Positions 17,471 through 26,373 of a stretch of DNA of 64,000 bases are shown piece by piece. Source of the stretch: Pseudonocardia sulfidoxydans NBRC 16205 (GTDB taxonomy: Bacteria; Actinomycetota; Actinomycetes; Mycobacteriales; Pseudonocardiaceae); NCBI RefSeq assembly GCF_007989085.1, contig NZ_BJVJ01000020.1, forward strand, positions 1 to 64,000. Reading direction: 5' to 3'. Every line of letters starts with the position of its first letter. Position 1 is the first letter of the stretch. The notes beneath the pieces were generated by a model that did no database searches, was not told the origin of the DNA, and saw nothing but the letters and a program-made list of their open reading frames with translations. The position numbers were made by a program, and so were the translations under genes.

Positions 17471-19035
17471 AAGGATGCGGAGGTCTCCTCGGTGACCCGG
17501 CCGCCGGGGTGGAGCAGGGCCGCGGCGAGGGAGATCGCCAGGGCGACGGCCATGCCGATCAGCACCGCCCGGGTGGCGACGGCGAAGTCCGCGGCCACGG
17601 CCGCCTCGATCTGGGTGCGCAGCCGCTCGGGGACGTTCGCGAGCGCCGAGGAGTCGCCCCCGCCCGACGACGCCAGCGACGCCGCCTCCGACGGCGGCAC
17701 CCCGAACGCGGCGAGGCTCGTCTGCATGCGGGAGGCGAACACGTTGCCCAGCACCGTGCCGAGGACGGCGAGGCCGAGCGCGGAGCCGTAGTTGCGGACG
17801 GTCTGGGTGATGCCGGTGACCTCGCCGTAGGAGGCGTCGATGGCCCGGTTGGTGGCGTCGGTGCTGGCCGGGCCGAGCAGCAGCCCGATCCCGGCGCCCG
17901 CGAGCACGATGCACCACCACTGCGCACCGAGGCTGAGGTCGGTGATCTTCCACGCCCAGCAGAGGAACCCGACCATCGCCACCACACAGCCGACGACAAC
18001 CGACGGTTTCGCGCCCCGCCTGTCGAGGATCCGCCCGCCGATCTGCGCGGCCGGGGCGAAGCCCGCGAAGAACACCAGCAGGTAGAGGCCCGCGCTGCTC
18101 GCGCCGTAGCCCAGCGACACCTGCGAGTAGATGCTCGCGAAGAAGAACACCGGGACGAACGCGATCATGGAGAAGAACAGCACGAGGTTGTCGGACAGGA
18201 ACGCCCGCCCCCGGAAGATCCCGATCGTGATCAGCGGCACCTCGGTGCGCTGCTCCAACCACACGAACACGCCCAGCGCGATCAGTCCGCCGACGATGCA
18301 CAGCCACGTCAGCGGGCTGTCCCAGCCCCAGTTGCGGGCCTGCTCGAACCCCAGCACCGACAGCGCCATGCCGACGGCGATCACCAGTGCGCCGCGCCAG
18401 TCGATCCGCTCCCGCCGCACGGACGGGGCGATGCCGGCGGCGATCGTCAGGACCAGGGCGACGACCGCGACGGGCACGTTGATCCAGAAGATCGCCCGCC
18501 ACGTCCACTGTGTGAGGTAGCCACCCGCGATCGGTCCGATGGCGGTGAGCCCGCCGCTGACGCCGAAGAAGATCGCCAGCGCCTTGCCGCGCTCGCTCAC
18601 CGGGAACGACGACACCACGACGGCGAGCGCCGCCGGGATCATCAGCGCCGCCGAAAGGCCCTGCAGCGCGCGGAAGACGATGATCCACGCCTCGGCGAGC
18701 GGGCCGCTCGGGGTGAGCCCGCACAGCGTCGACGTCACCGCGAACCCGACGATGCCGACGACGACGATGCGGCGGGAGCCGAGGACGTCGGCGAGCCGCC
18801 CGCCGAGGGCGAACCCCGCGGCCAGGGCCAGCAGGTAGCTGTTGACCACCCACGTGACGCCGCTGCTGGTGAGGCCCAGCTCGGACTGGATGTTCGGGGC
18901 GGCGATCGCGACGATCGTCTGGTCGATGAACGTCATCGCGACGGCGAACATCATCGCCGTGAGCGCGAGCCACTTCGACCGGGCCGCGAGCTTCCCCGAG
19001 CCCACCGACCCGCCTGCGACCGACTGCTCCGCCAT
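17467..19035 (-). CDS. DHA2-family (14-helix) MFS multidrug exporter
   Basis: The 522-residue membrane protein has the drug:proton antiporter-2 pattern. TM1 holds DQTIVAIAAPNIQ. Motif A-like GGRLADVLGSRR lies between helices 2 and 3, and the helix 5 motif C-like stretch GGLTAIGPIAGGYL is present. About 14 hydrophobic helices can be counted. Substrates are unknown. ATG 19035 is preceded by GGAGAG. The stop codon is part of palindrome PR-1 copy 1. It appears to be a single-gene unit; the nearest upstream gene, trpS, ends in a hairpin. Confidence 0.88.
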   Translation of the reverse strand: MAEQSVAGGSVGSGKLAARSKWLALTAMMFAVAMTFIDQTIVAIAAPNIQSELGLTSSGVTWVVNSYLLALAAGFALGGRLADVLGSRRIVVVGIVGFAVTSTLCGLTPSGPLAEAWIIVFRALQGLSAALMIPAALAVVVSSFPVSERGKALAIFFGVSGGLTAIGPIAGGYLTQWTWRAIFWINVPVAVVALVLTIAAGIAPSVRRERIDWRGALVIAVGMALSVLGFEQARNWGWDSPLTWLCIVGGLIALGVFVWLEQRTEVPLITIGIFRGRAFLSDNLVLFFSMIAFVPVFFFASIYSQVSLGYGASSAGLYLLVFFAGFAPAAQIGGRILDRRGAKPSVVVGCVVAMVGFLCWAWKITDLSLGAQWWCIVLAGAGIGLLLGPASTDATNRAIDASYGEVTGITQTVRNYGSALGLAVLGTVLGNVFASRMQTSLAAFGVPPSEAASLASSGGGDSSALANVPERLRTQIEAAVAADFAVATRAVLIGMAVALAISLAAALLHPGGRVTEETSASL

Positions 19036-19109
19036 GCCGCTCTCCGATCGTCACCGATGACGCGAGGTGTGTCACCGGAGATGTCGCTCGGACGAGCCAG
19101 GACGTGACG

Positions 19110-19167
19110 CCGCGCGCAACCTCACGGTCGTCCGGAATCGCCTGGACAGCAGTGAGGTTGCGCGCGG
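19110..19167 (-). terminator. 58-bp hairpin (family PR-3, copy 1) after trpS
   Basis: Arms CCGCGCGCAACCTCAC and GTGAGGTTGCGCGCGG are a perfect 16-bp stem; the 26-nt loop contains a further GTCC/GGAC pair. It starts 5 bp downstream of the trpS stop. Related copies lie at 37253-37304 and 37316-37365. Confidence 0.7.
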
Positions 19168-19172
19168 TGGGC

Positions 19173-20195
19173 CTACTGGATGCCGGTGGCCTCGCGGACC
19201 CGGCCCAGCACCTCGCGGGCGCGGACGCGGGCCTTGTCGGCGCCCGCGGCGAGCAGATCGGTGAGCTCGCTGCCGGGGAGCATCAGCTCGTCGTAGCGGG
19301 CGCGCAGCGGGCCGAGCTTCTCGTCGAGCACCTCGAAAAGGGTGTTCTTCAGCTCGCCCCAGCCGACGCCGCCGGCCTCGAGGCGTTTGCGGACGTCGGT
19401 GGTGACGTCGGGGGTGGCGAACTGCTCCAGGATCTGGAACACCGACGAGCTGTCCGGGTCCTTCGGGTCCTCGACGGGGGTGGAGTCGGTCGGGATGCGG
19501 CGCACCAGCTTCTTGAGCTTCGCGCTCTCCAGGAACAGCGGGATGGTGTTGTCGTAGCTCTTGCTCATCTTGCGGCCGTCGGTGCCCGGCAGGGTCTTGC
19601 CGGTGTCGGCCTCGGGGACGACCAGCGCGGGGATCTTGAGGACGGGCTTGCCGCCACCGAAGAGGTGGTTGAACGAGCCGGCGATGTCGGCGGCGTACTC
19701 GACGTGCTGCGACTGGTCCTTGCCGACGGGCACGACGTCGGAGTCCATCAGCAGGATGTCGGCGGCCATGAGCACCGGGTAGTTGTAGGTGCCCATGTTG
19801 ACGCCGGCGTCGAGGTCTTCCTTGCCGGACTCGGCGTTGCGGTCGCGCGCCGCCTTGTAGGCGTGGGCCCGGTTCATCATGCCCTTGGCGGTGACGCAGG
19901 ACAGGATCCAGGTCAGCTCGAACGTCTCGGGCACGTCGGACTGCAGGTACATCGTGATGCGCTCGGGGTCGAGCCCGGCGGCGAGCCAGGTGGCCGCGAC
20001 CGACCGCGAATAGTGGCGCAGCAGCTCGGGATCGCGCACCGTGGTCAGCGCGTGGTAGTCGGCGATGAAGTACATGGCCTCGTACTGCTCGGCCAGCTCC
20101 AGCGCGGGCTTGATGGCGCCGATGTAGTTGCCGATGTGCGGCTCGCCGGTCGGCTTGATGCCGGTGAGGGAGACCTTGCGGCCGGACGTGGTCAT
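19173..20195 (-). CDS. trpS: Tryptophanyl-tRNA synthetase
   Basis: The 340-residue class I synthetase charges tRNA-Trp. KPTGEPHIGNYIGA contains the HIGH-type signature HIGN (20-23), and KMSKS is exact at 209-213. The D-rich QSDVPE and GKDQSQHVE segments match TrpRS. The start ATG 20195 lies 6 nt after a TAGGAT box, so the mRNA is probably leaderless and cannot carry a trp-type T-box leader. A strong hairpin follows the stop. Confidence 0.96.
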   Translation of the reverse strand: MTTSGRKVSLTGIKPTGEPHIGNYIGAIKPALELAEQYEAMYFIADYHALTTVRDPELLRHYSRSVAATWLAAGLDPERITMYLQSDVPETFELTWILSCVTAKGMMNRAHAYKAARDRNAESGKEDLDAGVNMGTYNYPVLMAADILLMDSDVVPVGKDQSQHVEYAADIAGSFNHLFGGGKPVLKIPALVVPEADTGKTLPGTDGRKMSKSYDNTIPLFLESAKLKKLVRRIPTDSTPVEDPKDPDSSSVFQILEQFATPDVTTDVRKRLEAGGVGWGELKNTLFEVLDEKLGPLRARYDELMLPGSELTDLLAAGADKARVRAREVLGRVREATGIQ

Positions 20196-20201
20196 CGGGC
20201 A

Positions 20202-20207
20202 ATCCTA
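20202..20207 (-). promoter_or_regulatory. -10 box TAGGAT, leaderless start of trpS
   Basis: On the minus strand TAGGAT is separated by exactly 6 nt from ATG 20195. Confidence 0.65.
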
Positions 20208-20237
20208 GGGGAACGGAGCGGGCGCGGAGCGTCGCGG

Positions 20238-20243
20238 TACGCT
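20238..20243 (+). promoter_or_regulatory. -10 box of aspS
   Basis: TACGCT would give a leader of about 77 nt before ATG 20328. The trpS and aspS -10 boxes are divergent and 30 bp apart. Confidence 0.45.
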
Positions 20244-20327
20244 GCGGGAACCCTGGTCAGAGGGGTCGTGGGCCGTCGGACGGCCCGGCCCGGGCCGGAA
20301 CCCCCGAGTCGACGACATGGACGGACG

Positions 20328-22100
20328 ATGCATCGATACCGGTCTCACACCTGCGGCGAGCTGCGCGCGACGGACGTCGACACCGACGTCCGGCTGTCGG
20401 GCTGGCTGCACAACCGGCGGGACCTGGGTGGTGTCGTCTTCGTCGACCTGCGCGACAACTCCGGGGTCGTGCAGCTCGTCGTCCGGTCGGACTCCCCGGC
20501 CTACGAGGCGCTGGGCAGCCTGCCGCGGGAGACGGTGCTGCGCGCCGACGGCCGCGTCCTGCGCCGCGACGCCGAGAACGCCAACCCCGAGCTGCCGACG
20601 GGCGAGATCGAGGTCCAGGTCGGCGACATCGAGGTGCTCGGCACCTGCGACCCGTTGCCGTTCAGCGTGTTCCCCGAGGAGAAGGTCAACGAGGAGACGC
20701 GGCTGACCTACCGCTTCCTCGACCTGCGCCGCGCCCGGATGCATCGCAACATCCAGCTGCGCTCGGCGGTCGTCGCGAGCATCCGCCGCAAGATGACCGA
20801 GCGGGGCTTCCTCGACCTGCAGACGCCGATCCTGTCGGCCACCAGCCCCGAGGGCGCGCGCGACTTCCTGGTCCCGTCGCGCATCCACGCCGGCAAGTTC
20901 TACGCGCTGCCGCAGGCGCCGCAGCAGTTCAAGCAGCTGCTCATGGTGTCGGGCTTCGACCGCTACTTCCAGATCGCGCCCTGCTTCCGCGACGAGGACA
21001 GCCGCGCCGACCGCTCGCCCGGCGAGTTCTACCAGCTCGACATGGAGATGAGCTTCGCCGAGCAGGAGGACGTCTTCGGGGTCATCGAGGGCGTGATGAC
21101 GGAGCTGTTCACCGAGTTCGCACCCGAGCGGGAGACGACGTCACCGTTCCCGCGCATCGCCTACCGCGACGCGCTGGCCCGCTACGGCACCGACAAGCCC
21201 GACCTGCGCGCCACCCTCGAGCTGGTCGACGTGTCGCACCTGTTCGCCGACAGCGACTTCCGCGCCTTCGCCGGCAAGCACGTCCGCGCCCTGCCGGTGC
21301 CGGGCTGCGGCGGGCGGCCCCGCTCGTTCTTCGACCAGATGGGCGCGTTCGCCGTCGAGAAGGGGGCGCAGGGCCTGGCCTGGGTGCGCATCGCCGACGA
21401 CGGCACGCTCACCGGCCCCATCGCCAAGTTCCTCACCGAGGACGTCACCACGCGCCTGATCGCCGACGTCAAGGGCGAGCCGGGCACCGCGATCTTCTTC
21501 GGCGCGGGTGAGGAGTCCGAGGTCGGCAAGATCATGGCCGAGGTCCGGGTCGAGGCCGCGAAGCGTGCCGACCTGTTCGAGGAGGGCCCGTTCCGGTTCT
21601 GCTGGATCGTCGACTTCCCGATGTACGAGCTCGACGACGACGGCAAGGTCGAGTTCAGCCACAACCCGTTCTCGATGCCGCAGGGCGGCATGGAGGCGTT
21701 GCGCACCAAGGACCCGCTCGACATCCTCGCCTGGCAGTACGACATCGTCTGCAACGGCGTCGAGCTGTCGTCCGGCGCGGTGCGTAACCACAGCCCCGAG
21801 GTCATGTACGAGGCGTTCCGCATCGCCGGGTATCCCAAGGAGCGTGTCGACGAGGAGTTCGGCGGCATGGTCCGCGCCTTCCACTACGGCGCCCCGCCGC
21901 ACGCCGGGATCGCCCCGGGGGTCGACCGCATCGTCATGCTGCTGGCCGACGAGCCCAACATCCGCGAGACCATCGCGTTCCCGCTCAACGGCAACGCGCA
22001 GGACCTGCTCATGGGCGCACCGTCGGAGGTCGACGAGGCGCGGCTCAAGGAGCTGCACCTGAGCGTCCGCACGCCTCCGGCGAAGGCCCCGAAGCCCTGA
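20328..22100 (+). CDS. aspS: Aspartyl-tRNA synthetase
   Basis: The 590-residue class II synthetase has an N-terminal OB fold (VRLSGWLHNRRDLGGVVFVDLRD), motif 2 around FRDEDSRADRSPGEFYQLD, a GAD insertion domain (FDQMGAFAVEKGAQGLAWV) and motif 3 GIAPGVDRIVMLL. This is the bacterial type; in organisms lacking AsnRS it also charges tRNA-Asn, which cannot be decided here. ATG 20328 begins MHRYRSHTCGELR, as in the family; an ATG 11 nt earlier is out of frame. A hairpin follows the stop. Confidence 0.96.
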   Translation: MHRYRSHTCGELRATDVDTDVRLSGWLHNRRDLGGVVFVDLRDNSGVVQLVVRSDSPAYEALGSLPRETVLRADGRVLRRDAENANPELPTGEIEVQVGDIEVLGTCDPLPFSVFPEEKVNEETRLTYRFLDLRRARMHRNIQLRSAVVASIRRKMTERGFLDLQTPILSATSPEGARDFLVPSRIHAGKFYALPQAPQQFKQLLMVSGFDRYFQIAPCFRDEDSRADRSPGEFYQLDMEMSFAEQEDVFGVIEGVMTELFTEFAPERETTSPFPRIAYRDALARYGTDKPDLRATLELVDVSHLFADSDFRAFAGKHVRALPVPGCGGRPRSFFDQMGAFAVEKGAQGLAWVRIADDGTLTGPIAKFLTEDVTTRLIADVKGEPGTAIFFGAGEESEVGKIMAEVRVEAAKRADLFEEGPFRFCWIVDFPMYELDDDGKVEFSHNPFSMPQGGMEALRTKDPLDILAWQYDIVCNGVELSSGAVRNHSPEVMYEAFRIAGYPKERVDEEFGGMVRAFHYGAPPHAGIAPGVDRIVMLLADEPNIRETIAFPLNGNAQDLLMGAPSEVDEARLKELHLSVRTPPAKAPKP

Positions 22101-22110
22101 TCACCGGGCC

Positions 22111-22135
22111 GGACCCGTTGCGTCGCAGCGGGTCC
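22111..22135 (+). terminator. Hairpin after aspS
   Basis: GGACCCG and CGGGTCC form a 7-bp stem, with TGCG/CGCA pairing further in. It begins 10 bp after the aspS stop, with no U-run, as is usual in high-GC genomes. Confidence 0.6.
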
Positions 22136-22189
22136 GACCGGGTGTAGGTTCGCCCGGCGGCGCCCCGGGGCGTCGCCTGCACGTGGGGG

Positions 22190-22771
22190 GTGTTCGAGGT
22201 CCGACGGCGCTCGGTGGTCTGCGCGGTCTGTGCGTTGGTGACGGCGTTGCTCGCCGCGTTCACCGCGGTCAACCCGTTCCACCTGGCGTGGGGCGGCCCG
22301 GCGACGGCAGTTCTCGTCGGTGTGACGATCGCGCTCATCACGGTGGCCGCGGCCGTCGTCCCGCGCCGGCGCGCCAACCGCATCTTCACCGCCCTGATCG
22401 GCGTCGTGCTGCTCGCGGCGTGGTGCGCGGTCTCCATCGTCGGACTGCGGTTCTCCGGACCGCAGCGCGACCTCACCGTCGTCGAGGGCGGCGGCTACCG
22501 GCTCGTCGTCGTCGAGGGGCACGCGTTCGTCGACGTCGTGTACTCGGTCCACCTGCGCCGCGGCTCCGGTCCGCTCACCCAGGACTCGCTGGTCTGGCAG
22601 GGCCTCGCCGAGGGCGCCCCGCCCGCGCAGGTCCGCTTCGCCGGCGACCCCGCCACCGACCGTGCCGTCGAAGTCGTCGCCGGGCCCGGCTGTGGCTACC
22701 GGTCGACGTTCGATTCCCTTACCCTCGGCGTCGATCCGGTACACAGACCGTTGCGACTCGACGGCTGCTGA
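22190..22771 (+). CDS. Membrane protein of unknown function
   Basis: The 193-residue protein has three hydrophobic helices in the first 90 residues (AVCALVTALLAAFTAV, ATAVLVGVTIALITVAAAVV, IGVVLLAAWCAVSIVGL). A beta-rich exported domain of about 100 residues follows, with two Cys near its end (GPGCGYRS and the terminal C). GTG start after a G-run. I do not recognise the family. It lies alone between aspS and the Lrp gene, with its own GC3-biased frame, so it is a real gene. Confidence 0.65.
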   Translation: MFEVRRRSVVCAVCALVTALLAAFTAVNPFHLAWGGPATAVLVGVTIALITVAAAVVPRRRANRIFTALIGVVLLAAWCAVSIVGLRFSGPQRDLTVVEGGGYRLVVVEGHAFVDVVYSVHLRRGSGPLTQDSLVWQGLAEGAPPAQVRFAGDPATDRAVEVVAGPGCGYRSTFDSLTLGVDPVHRPLRLDGC

Positions 22772-22879
22772 CCCGACAGGTCTACCCCTGTCGGGTGATA
22801 CCGGCCGACCGTACCGACGATGCGCGATCGGGCAGGATGATCGCGAACGCGGGCACGACAAGAACGGCGGGGTGCGCAC

Positions 22880-23845
22880 GTGGGGGGCACCCTGGCGGGG
22901 CTGGACCGCCGCATCGTCGGTGCACTGCAGGTCGACGGCCGCGCCTCCTGGCCGCGGATCGCCGCCGCACTCGGTGAACCCGACGGCGTCGTCGAACGCC
23001 ACGGCACCGAACTCCTCGCCCGCGGCGCCGTCCGCGTGACCGGCGCCCCGGCCCCCTCCGCCGGCGCGATCGTCGCCCTGCGCTGCGAGCCCGGCAAGGA
23101 ACGCATCGGTGCCCTCGCCCTGGCCAACCGCCGCGACACCCGCAACGCCCACGTCCTCGCCGGCCCCTACGGCTGCCTCGCCGAGATCGACTGCGACCCC
23201 GCCCGGCTCGCCGCCTTCACCCTCGACGAGCTCCCGCTGCTGCCCGCCCTCGCCGGGTCCGGTGTCTGGACGGTGCTGCGCTACGTCCGCACCTCCGCGC
23301 ACTGGCGGCCCGGCCTGCTCACCGACGCCGAACACGACGCGCTCGTCGACGTCGAACCCCCGCCCGAGTACGCGCCCTTCGGCGAGGCCAAGGACGTCAA
23401 CCGGCCCGACGCGCTGCTGCTCGCCGCCCTGGCCCACGACGGCCGCCGCGACGTCGACGAGCTCGCCGGCGTCACCGGCCTGTCCGCCTCCGCGGTGCGC
23501 CGCCGCGTCGAACGGCTACGTCGCGAAGGGGGCCTGCGGCTGCGCGTCGTCGTCGACCCGGCACTGCTCGGGTTCGCCGTCCGCGCCGTCGTCTCCGTGC
23601 GCTGCGCCCCACGCGACACCGCCGCCGTCGCCACCGCGCTCACCCGCGAACCCGCCGTGCGCCACGCCGCCTGCGTCACCGGCGACCGGCAGCTTGTCGC
23701 CGAGGTCGCCGTCGCCACCGTCGACGCCCTCCACGACCTCCTCACGTCGGCCGCGTGGCTCGACCGGGTCGTCGAGGCCGAGGCGTCGCCGGTCGTCAGC
23801 ACCCTCAAACGCGACGGGCTGTTCACGCTCCCGTCGGAGGACTGA
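22880..23845 (+). CDS. Tandem Lrp/AsnC-family regulator
   Basis: The 321-residue protein is two Lrp-like units joined. The first starts LDRRIVGALQVDGRASWPRI (helix-turn-helix, residues 8-60) and is followed by an AsnC-type ligand domain (about 64-140). The second helix-turn-helix is LLLAALAHDGRRDVDELAG... (about 176-225), followed by a second ligand domain. Ordinary Lrp proteins are about 150 residues. Such fused forms occur in actinobacteria; the effector is unknown. GTG start at 22880. Its 3' end faces pmt at a distance of only 3 bp. Confidence 0.85.
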   Translation: MGGTLAGLDRRIVGALQVDGRASWPRIAAALGEPDGVVERHGTELLARGAVRVTGAPAPSAGAIVALRCEPGKERIGALALANRRDTRNAHVLAGPYGCLAEIDCDPARLAAFTLDELPLLPALAGSGVWTVLRYVRTSAHWRPGLLTDAEHDALVDVEPPPEYAPFGEAKDVNRPDALLLAALAHDGRRDVDELAGVTGLSASAVRRRVERLRREGGLRLRVVVDPALLGFAVRAVVSVRCAPRDTAAVATALTREPAVRHAACVTGDRQLVAEVAVATVDALHDLLTSAAWLDRVVEAEASPVVSTLKRDGLFTLPSED

Positions 23846-23848
23846 CAC

Positions 23849-25426
23849 TCACCGCCAGGACGGCAGCCACAGCTCCGCCTGCCACTGCGCCTGCGTGATC
23901 GGCACCCCGTTGAGGATCGGCCACAACCACGCGAAGTTCGCGACGACCAGCCCCACCCACAACGCCACCACCAGCAGACCCGTCTGCCTGCGCTCCGGAT
24001 GCGCCCGCGCCCGCCCCAGGAGCTCGCCCATCACCAGCACCGTCGCGATCACCAGGAACGGCACCACCGGCGCCATGTAGAAGAAGTACATCTGCCGGTT
24101 CAGGTTCAGGAACCACGGCAGGAAGCCCGCCCCGTAGCCCACCAGCACGGCCGCGTAACGCCAGTCGAACCGCGTCACCGTGCGCCACAACGCCCAGCCC
24201 AGCACCAGCGGCGCCGGCCACCACAGCGCGGGCGTACCGACCAGCATCACCGCCGACACACAGTCGGCCCCGCCGCAGGTACCGACGTCATCGCCGCCCG
24301 CGTAGTAGTACAGCATCGGGCGCAGCCCCATCGGCCACGTCCACGGCTTCGACTCCCACGGGTGCGGGCTGCCCGCAGGCGTGTCCAGGCCCTCGTGGAA
24401 CGCCAGCACGTGGCCGCTGTAGTACCAGAGCGAGCGCAACGCGTCCGGCACGAACGAGAACGGCCCGCCCGACCCCACCATGATCCCCACGGCGTGCCGG
24501 TCCACCGACGTCTCGCTGCCGAACCACGCCCACCACGCCGACAGGTACGCCAGCACCGGCACCACGGCCAGCGCCCACACCCCCGGCAGCAGGTCCCGCC
24601 GGATCGTGCCCACCCACGGGCGGCGCACCCCCGCCGCCCGCCGCGCCGTCACGTCCCAGAGCACCGTCAGCACCGCGAACGCGACGACCCAGTAGATGCC
24701 CGACCACTTCACCGCACAGCCCAGGCCCAGCAACACCCCGGTACCGAAACGCCACCAGCGGAACCCCAGCCGCGGCCCGTACAGCGTGTCGTCGACCCGG
24801 CCCTCCGCCATCACGACGGCCATCCGCTCCCGGACGTCGTCACGGTCACGCACCATCGTCGTGAACGCGGCCAGCACGAACAGCGCCGCGAAGATGTCGA
24901 GCATCCCGATCCGCGACTGCACGTGCGACAACCCGTCGCAGATCAGCAACAGCCCCGCGACCGCGCCCAGCATCGTCGACCGCGTCAACCGCCGCGTCAC
25001 GCGGACGACCAGGACGATGCACAACGTCCCCGCCGCCGCCGCCGCCACCCGCCAGCCGATCGCGTCGTAGCCGAACAACCACTCGCCCAACGCGATCAGC
25101 TGCTTGCCCAGCGGCGGGTGCACCACCAGCTCGTAGCCGGGGTTGTCCTCGACACCACCGTTGCGCAGCATCTGCCACGCCTGCGGGACGTAGTGCTTCT
25201 CGTCGAAGACGGGGGTGCCCTGGTCGGTGGGGAACCGCAGACCCGCGAACCGCAGCACCCCGCCCAGCAGGCCCACCGCGATCGTCAGGACCCAGCCGCG
25301 GAGCCTGTCGTCGAGACCGCCGAGACCCAGCATGCGCCGCGGATCCGTCCGTTCCGGCGGACGCAGCGGCGGCGGCGTGCCGACGACCTCCGCGACGGGC
25401 GCCACCACTTCACCGCGAACCCCCAC
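23849..25426 (-). CDS. pmt: Protein O-mannosyltransferase Pmt
   Basis: The 525-residue GT39 enzyme transfers mannose from polyprenyl-phosphate-mannose to Ser/Thr of exported proteins. The first luminal loop holds the catalytic acidic pair (PVFDEKHYVPQAW, with FDEKHY). About ten hydrophobic helices follow, with ICDGLSHVQSRIGMLDIFAA and VVHPPLGKQLIALGEW as family hallmarks. It is the counterpart of Rv1002c. I chose GTG 25426 because it has a TACGAT box 8 nt upstream and leaves 24 bp to the divergent rsmI; GTGs at 25408 and 25405 are alternatives. Confidence 0.9.
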   Translation of the reverse strand: MGVRGEVVAPVAEVVGTPPPLRPPERTDPRRMLGLGGLDDRLRGWVLTIAVGLLGGVLRFAGLRFPTDQGTPVFDEKHYVPQAWQMLRNGGVEDNPGYELVVHPPLGKQLIALGEWLFGYDAIGWRVAAAAAGTLCIVLVVRVTRRLTRSTMLGAVAGLLLICDGLSHVQSRIGMLDIFAALFVLAAFTTMVRDRDDVRERMAVVMAEGRVDDTLYGPRLGFRWWRFGTGVLLGLGCAVKWSGIYWVVAFAVLTVLWDVTARRAAGVRRPWVGTIRRDLLPGVWALAVVPVLAYLSAWWAWFGSETSVDRHAVGIMVGSGGPFSFVPDALRSLWYYSGHVLAFHEGLDTPAGSPHPWESKPWTWPMGLRPMLYYYAGGDDVGTCGGADCVSAVMLVGTPALWWPAPLVLGWALWRTVTRFDWRYAAVLVGYGAGFLPWFLNLNRQMYFFYMAPVVPFLVIATVLVMGELLGRARAHPERRQTGLLVVALWVGLVVANFAWLWPILNGVPITQAQWQAELWLPSWR

Positions 25427-25434
25427 GCGGGCCG

Positions 25435-25440
25435 ATCGTA
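25435..25440 (-). promoter_or_regulatory. -10 box TACGAT of pmt
   Basis: TACGAT on the minus strand lies 8 nt before GTG 25426 and overlaps by 2 bp the -10 box of rsmI on the other strand. Confidence 0.5.
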
Positions 25441-25444
25441 GGCT
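25439..25444 (+). promoter_or_regulatory. -10 box TAGGCT, leaderless start of rsmI
   Basis: TAGGCT is separated by exactly 6 nt from ATG 25451. Confidence 0.65.
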
Positions 25445-25450
25445 CCCGAC

Positions 25451-26302
25451 ATGAGCACCGACTCCCCGGCGGGCCGACTCGTCCTCGCCGCGACCCCGCT
25501 GGGCGACGCCCGCGACGCCTCGGTGCGACTGCGCGACGCCCTCGCCGAGGCCGACGTCATCGCCGCCGAGGACACCCGCAGGCTCCGCTCCCTGGTCGCC
25601 GCACTCGGCGTCACCGTGACCGGGAAGGTCGTCAGCCACTACGACTCCGTCGAAGCAGCACGCCTGCCCGGGCTGCTCGACGCCGTCCGCGGCGGGTCGA
25701 TCGTCCTCGTCGTCACCGACGCCGGGATGCCCGCCGTCTCCGACCCAGGATTCCGGCTCGTCGCCGCCGCCGCGGCCGAGGACCTGCCCATCACCTGCCT
25801 GCCCGGCCCCTCCGCCGTGACGACCGCGCTCGTGCTCTCCGGGCTGCCGTGCGAACGGTTCTGCTTCGAGGGTTTCGCCCCCCGCCGCTCCGGCGAGCGG
25901 AAACGGTGGCTCGCCGAGCTCGTCGCCGAACGCCGCGCCGTCGTCTTCTTCGAGTCGCCCCACCGGCTCGCCGACACCCTCCGCGACGCCGTCGACGTCC
26001 TCGGCCCCGACCGCGATGCGGCCGTCTGCCGGGAGCTGACCAAACGCTACGAGGAGGTCGTGCGCGGCACCCTCGCCGAGCTGGCGGAGTGGGCGACGGG
26101 CGAGGTCCGCGGCGAGATCACCGTCGTCCTCGCGGGCTCCGACCCGGCGCAGGCCCCGTCGATCGACAGCCTGCTGCCGGAGGTGGAGTCCCGGGTGGAG
26201 GCCGGCGAACGTCTGAAGGACGCGGTCGCCGCGGTAGCAACAGCAACGGGCACCTCGAAACGCGACCTCTACAACGCCGCCCTGGCCGCCCGCAACGCGT
26301 GA
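25451..26302 (+). CDS. rsmI: 16S rRNA (cytidine1402-2'-O)-methyltransferase
   Basis: The 283-residue SAM-dependent enzyme methylates C1402 in the decoding centre. The tetrapyrrole-methylase fold is clear: LVLAATPLGDARD at the N-terminus, EDTRRLRSL, VVTDAGMPAVSDPG and LPGPSAVTTALVLSG. A C-terminal helical extension ends KRDLYNAALA. It is divergent from pmt, as Rv1003 is from Rv1002c. The stop is 6 bp before palindrome PR-2 copy 2. Confidence 0.94.
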   Translation: MSTDSPAGRLVLAATPLGDARDASVRLRDALAEADVIAAEDTRRLRSLVAALGVTVTGKVVSHYDSVEAARLPGLLDAVRGGSIVLVVTDAGMPAVSDPGFRLVAAAAAEDLPITCLPGPSAVTTALVLSGLPCERFCFEGFAPRRSGERKRWLAELVAERRAVVFFESPHRLADTLRDAVDVLGPDRDAAVCRELTKRYEEVVRGTLAELAEWATGEVRGEITVVLAGSDPAQAPSIDSLLPEVESRVEAGERLKDAVAAVATATGTSKRDLYNAALAARNA

Positions 26303-26308
26303 CCCCCA

Positions 26309-26373
26309 CCGCCGAGTTCGACGTGAGACTGGATCCGACCATGATCAAACCAGTCAGGCGTCGAACTCGGCGG
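26309..26373. terminator. 65-bp palindrome (family PR-2, copy 2)
   Basis: Arms CCGCCGAGTTCGAC / GTCGAACTCGGCGG with inner GACTGG/CCAGTC. It separates rsmI from the convergent DUF559 gene and encodes that protein's last residues (AEFDA) and its stop. Confidence 0.75.
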
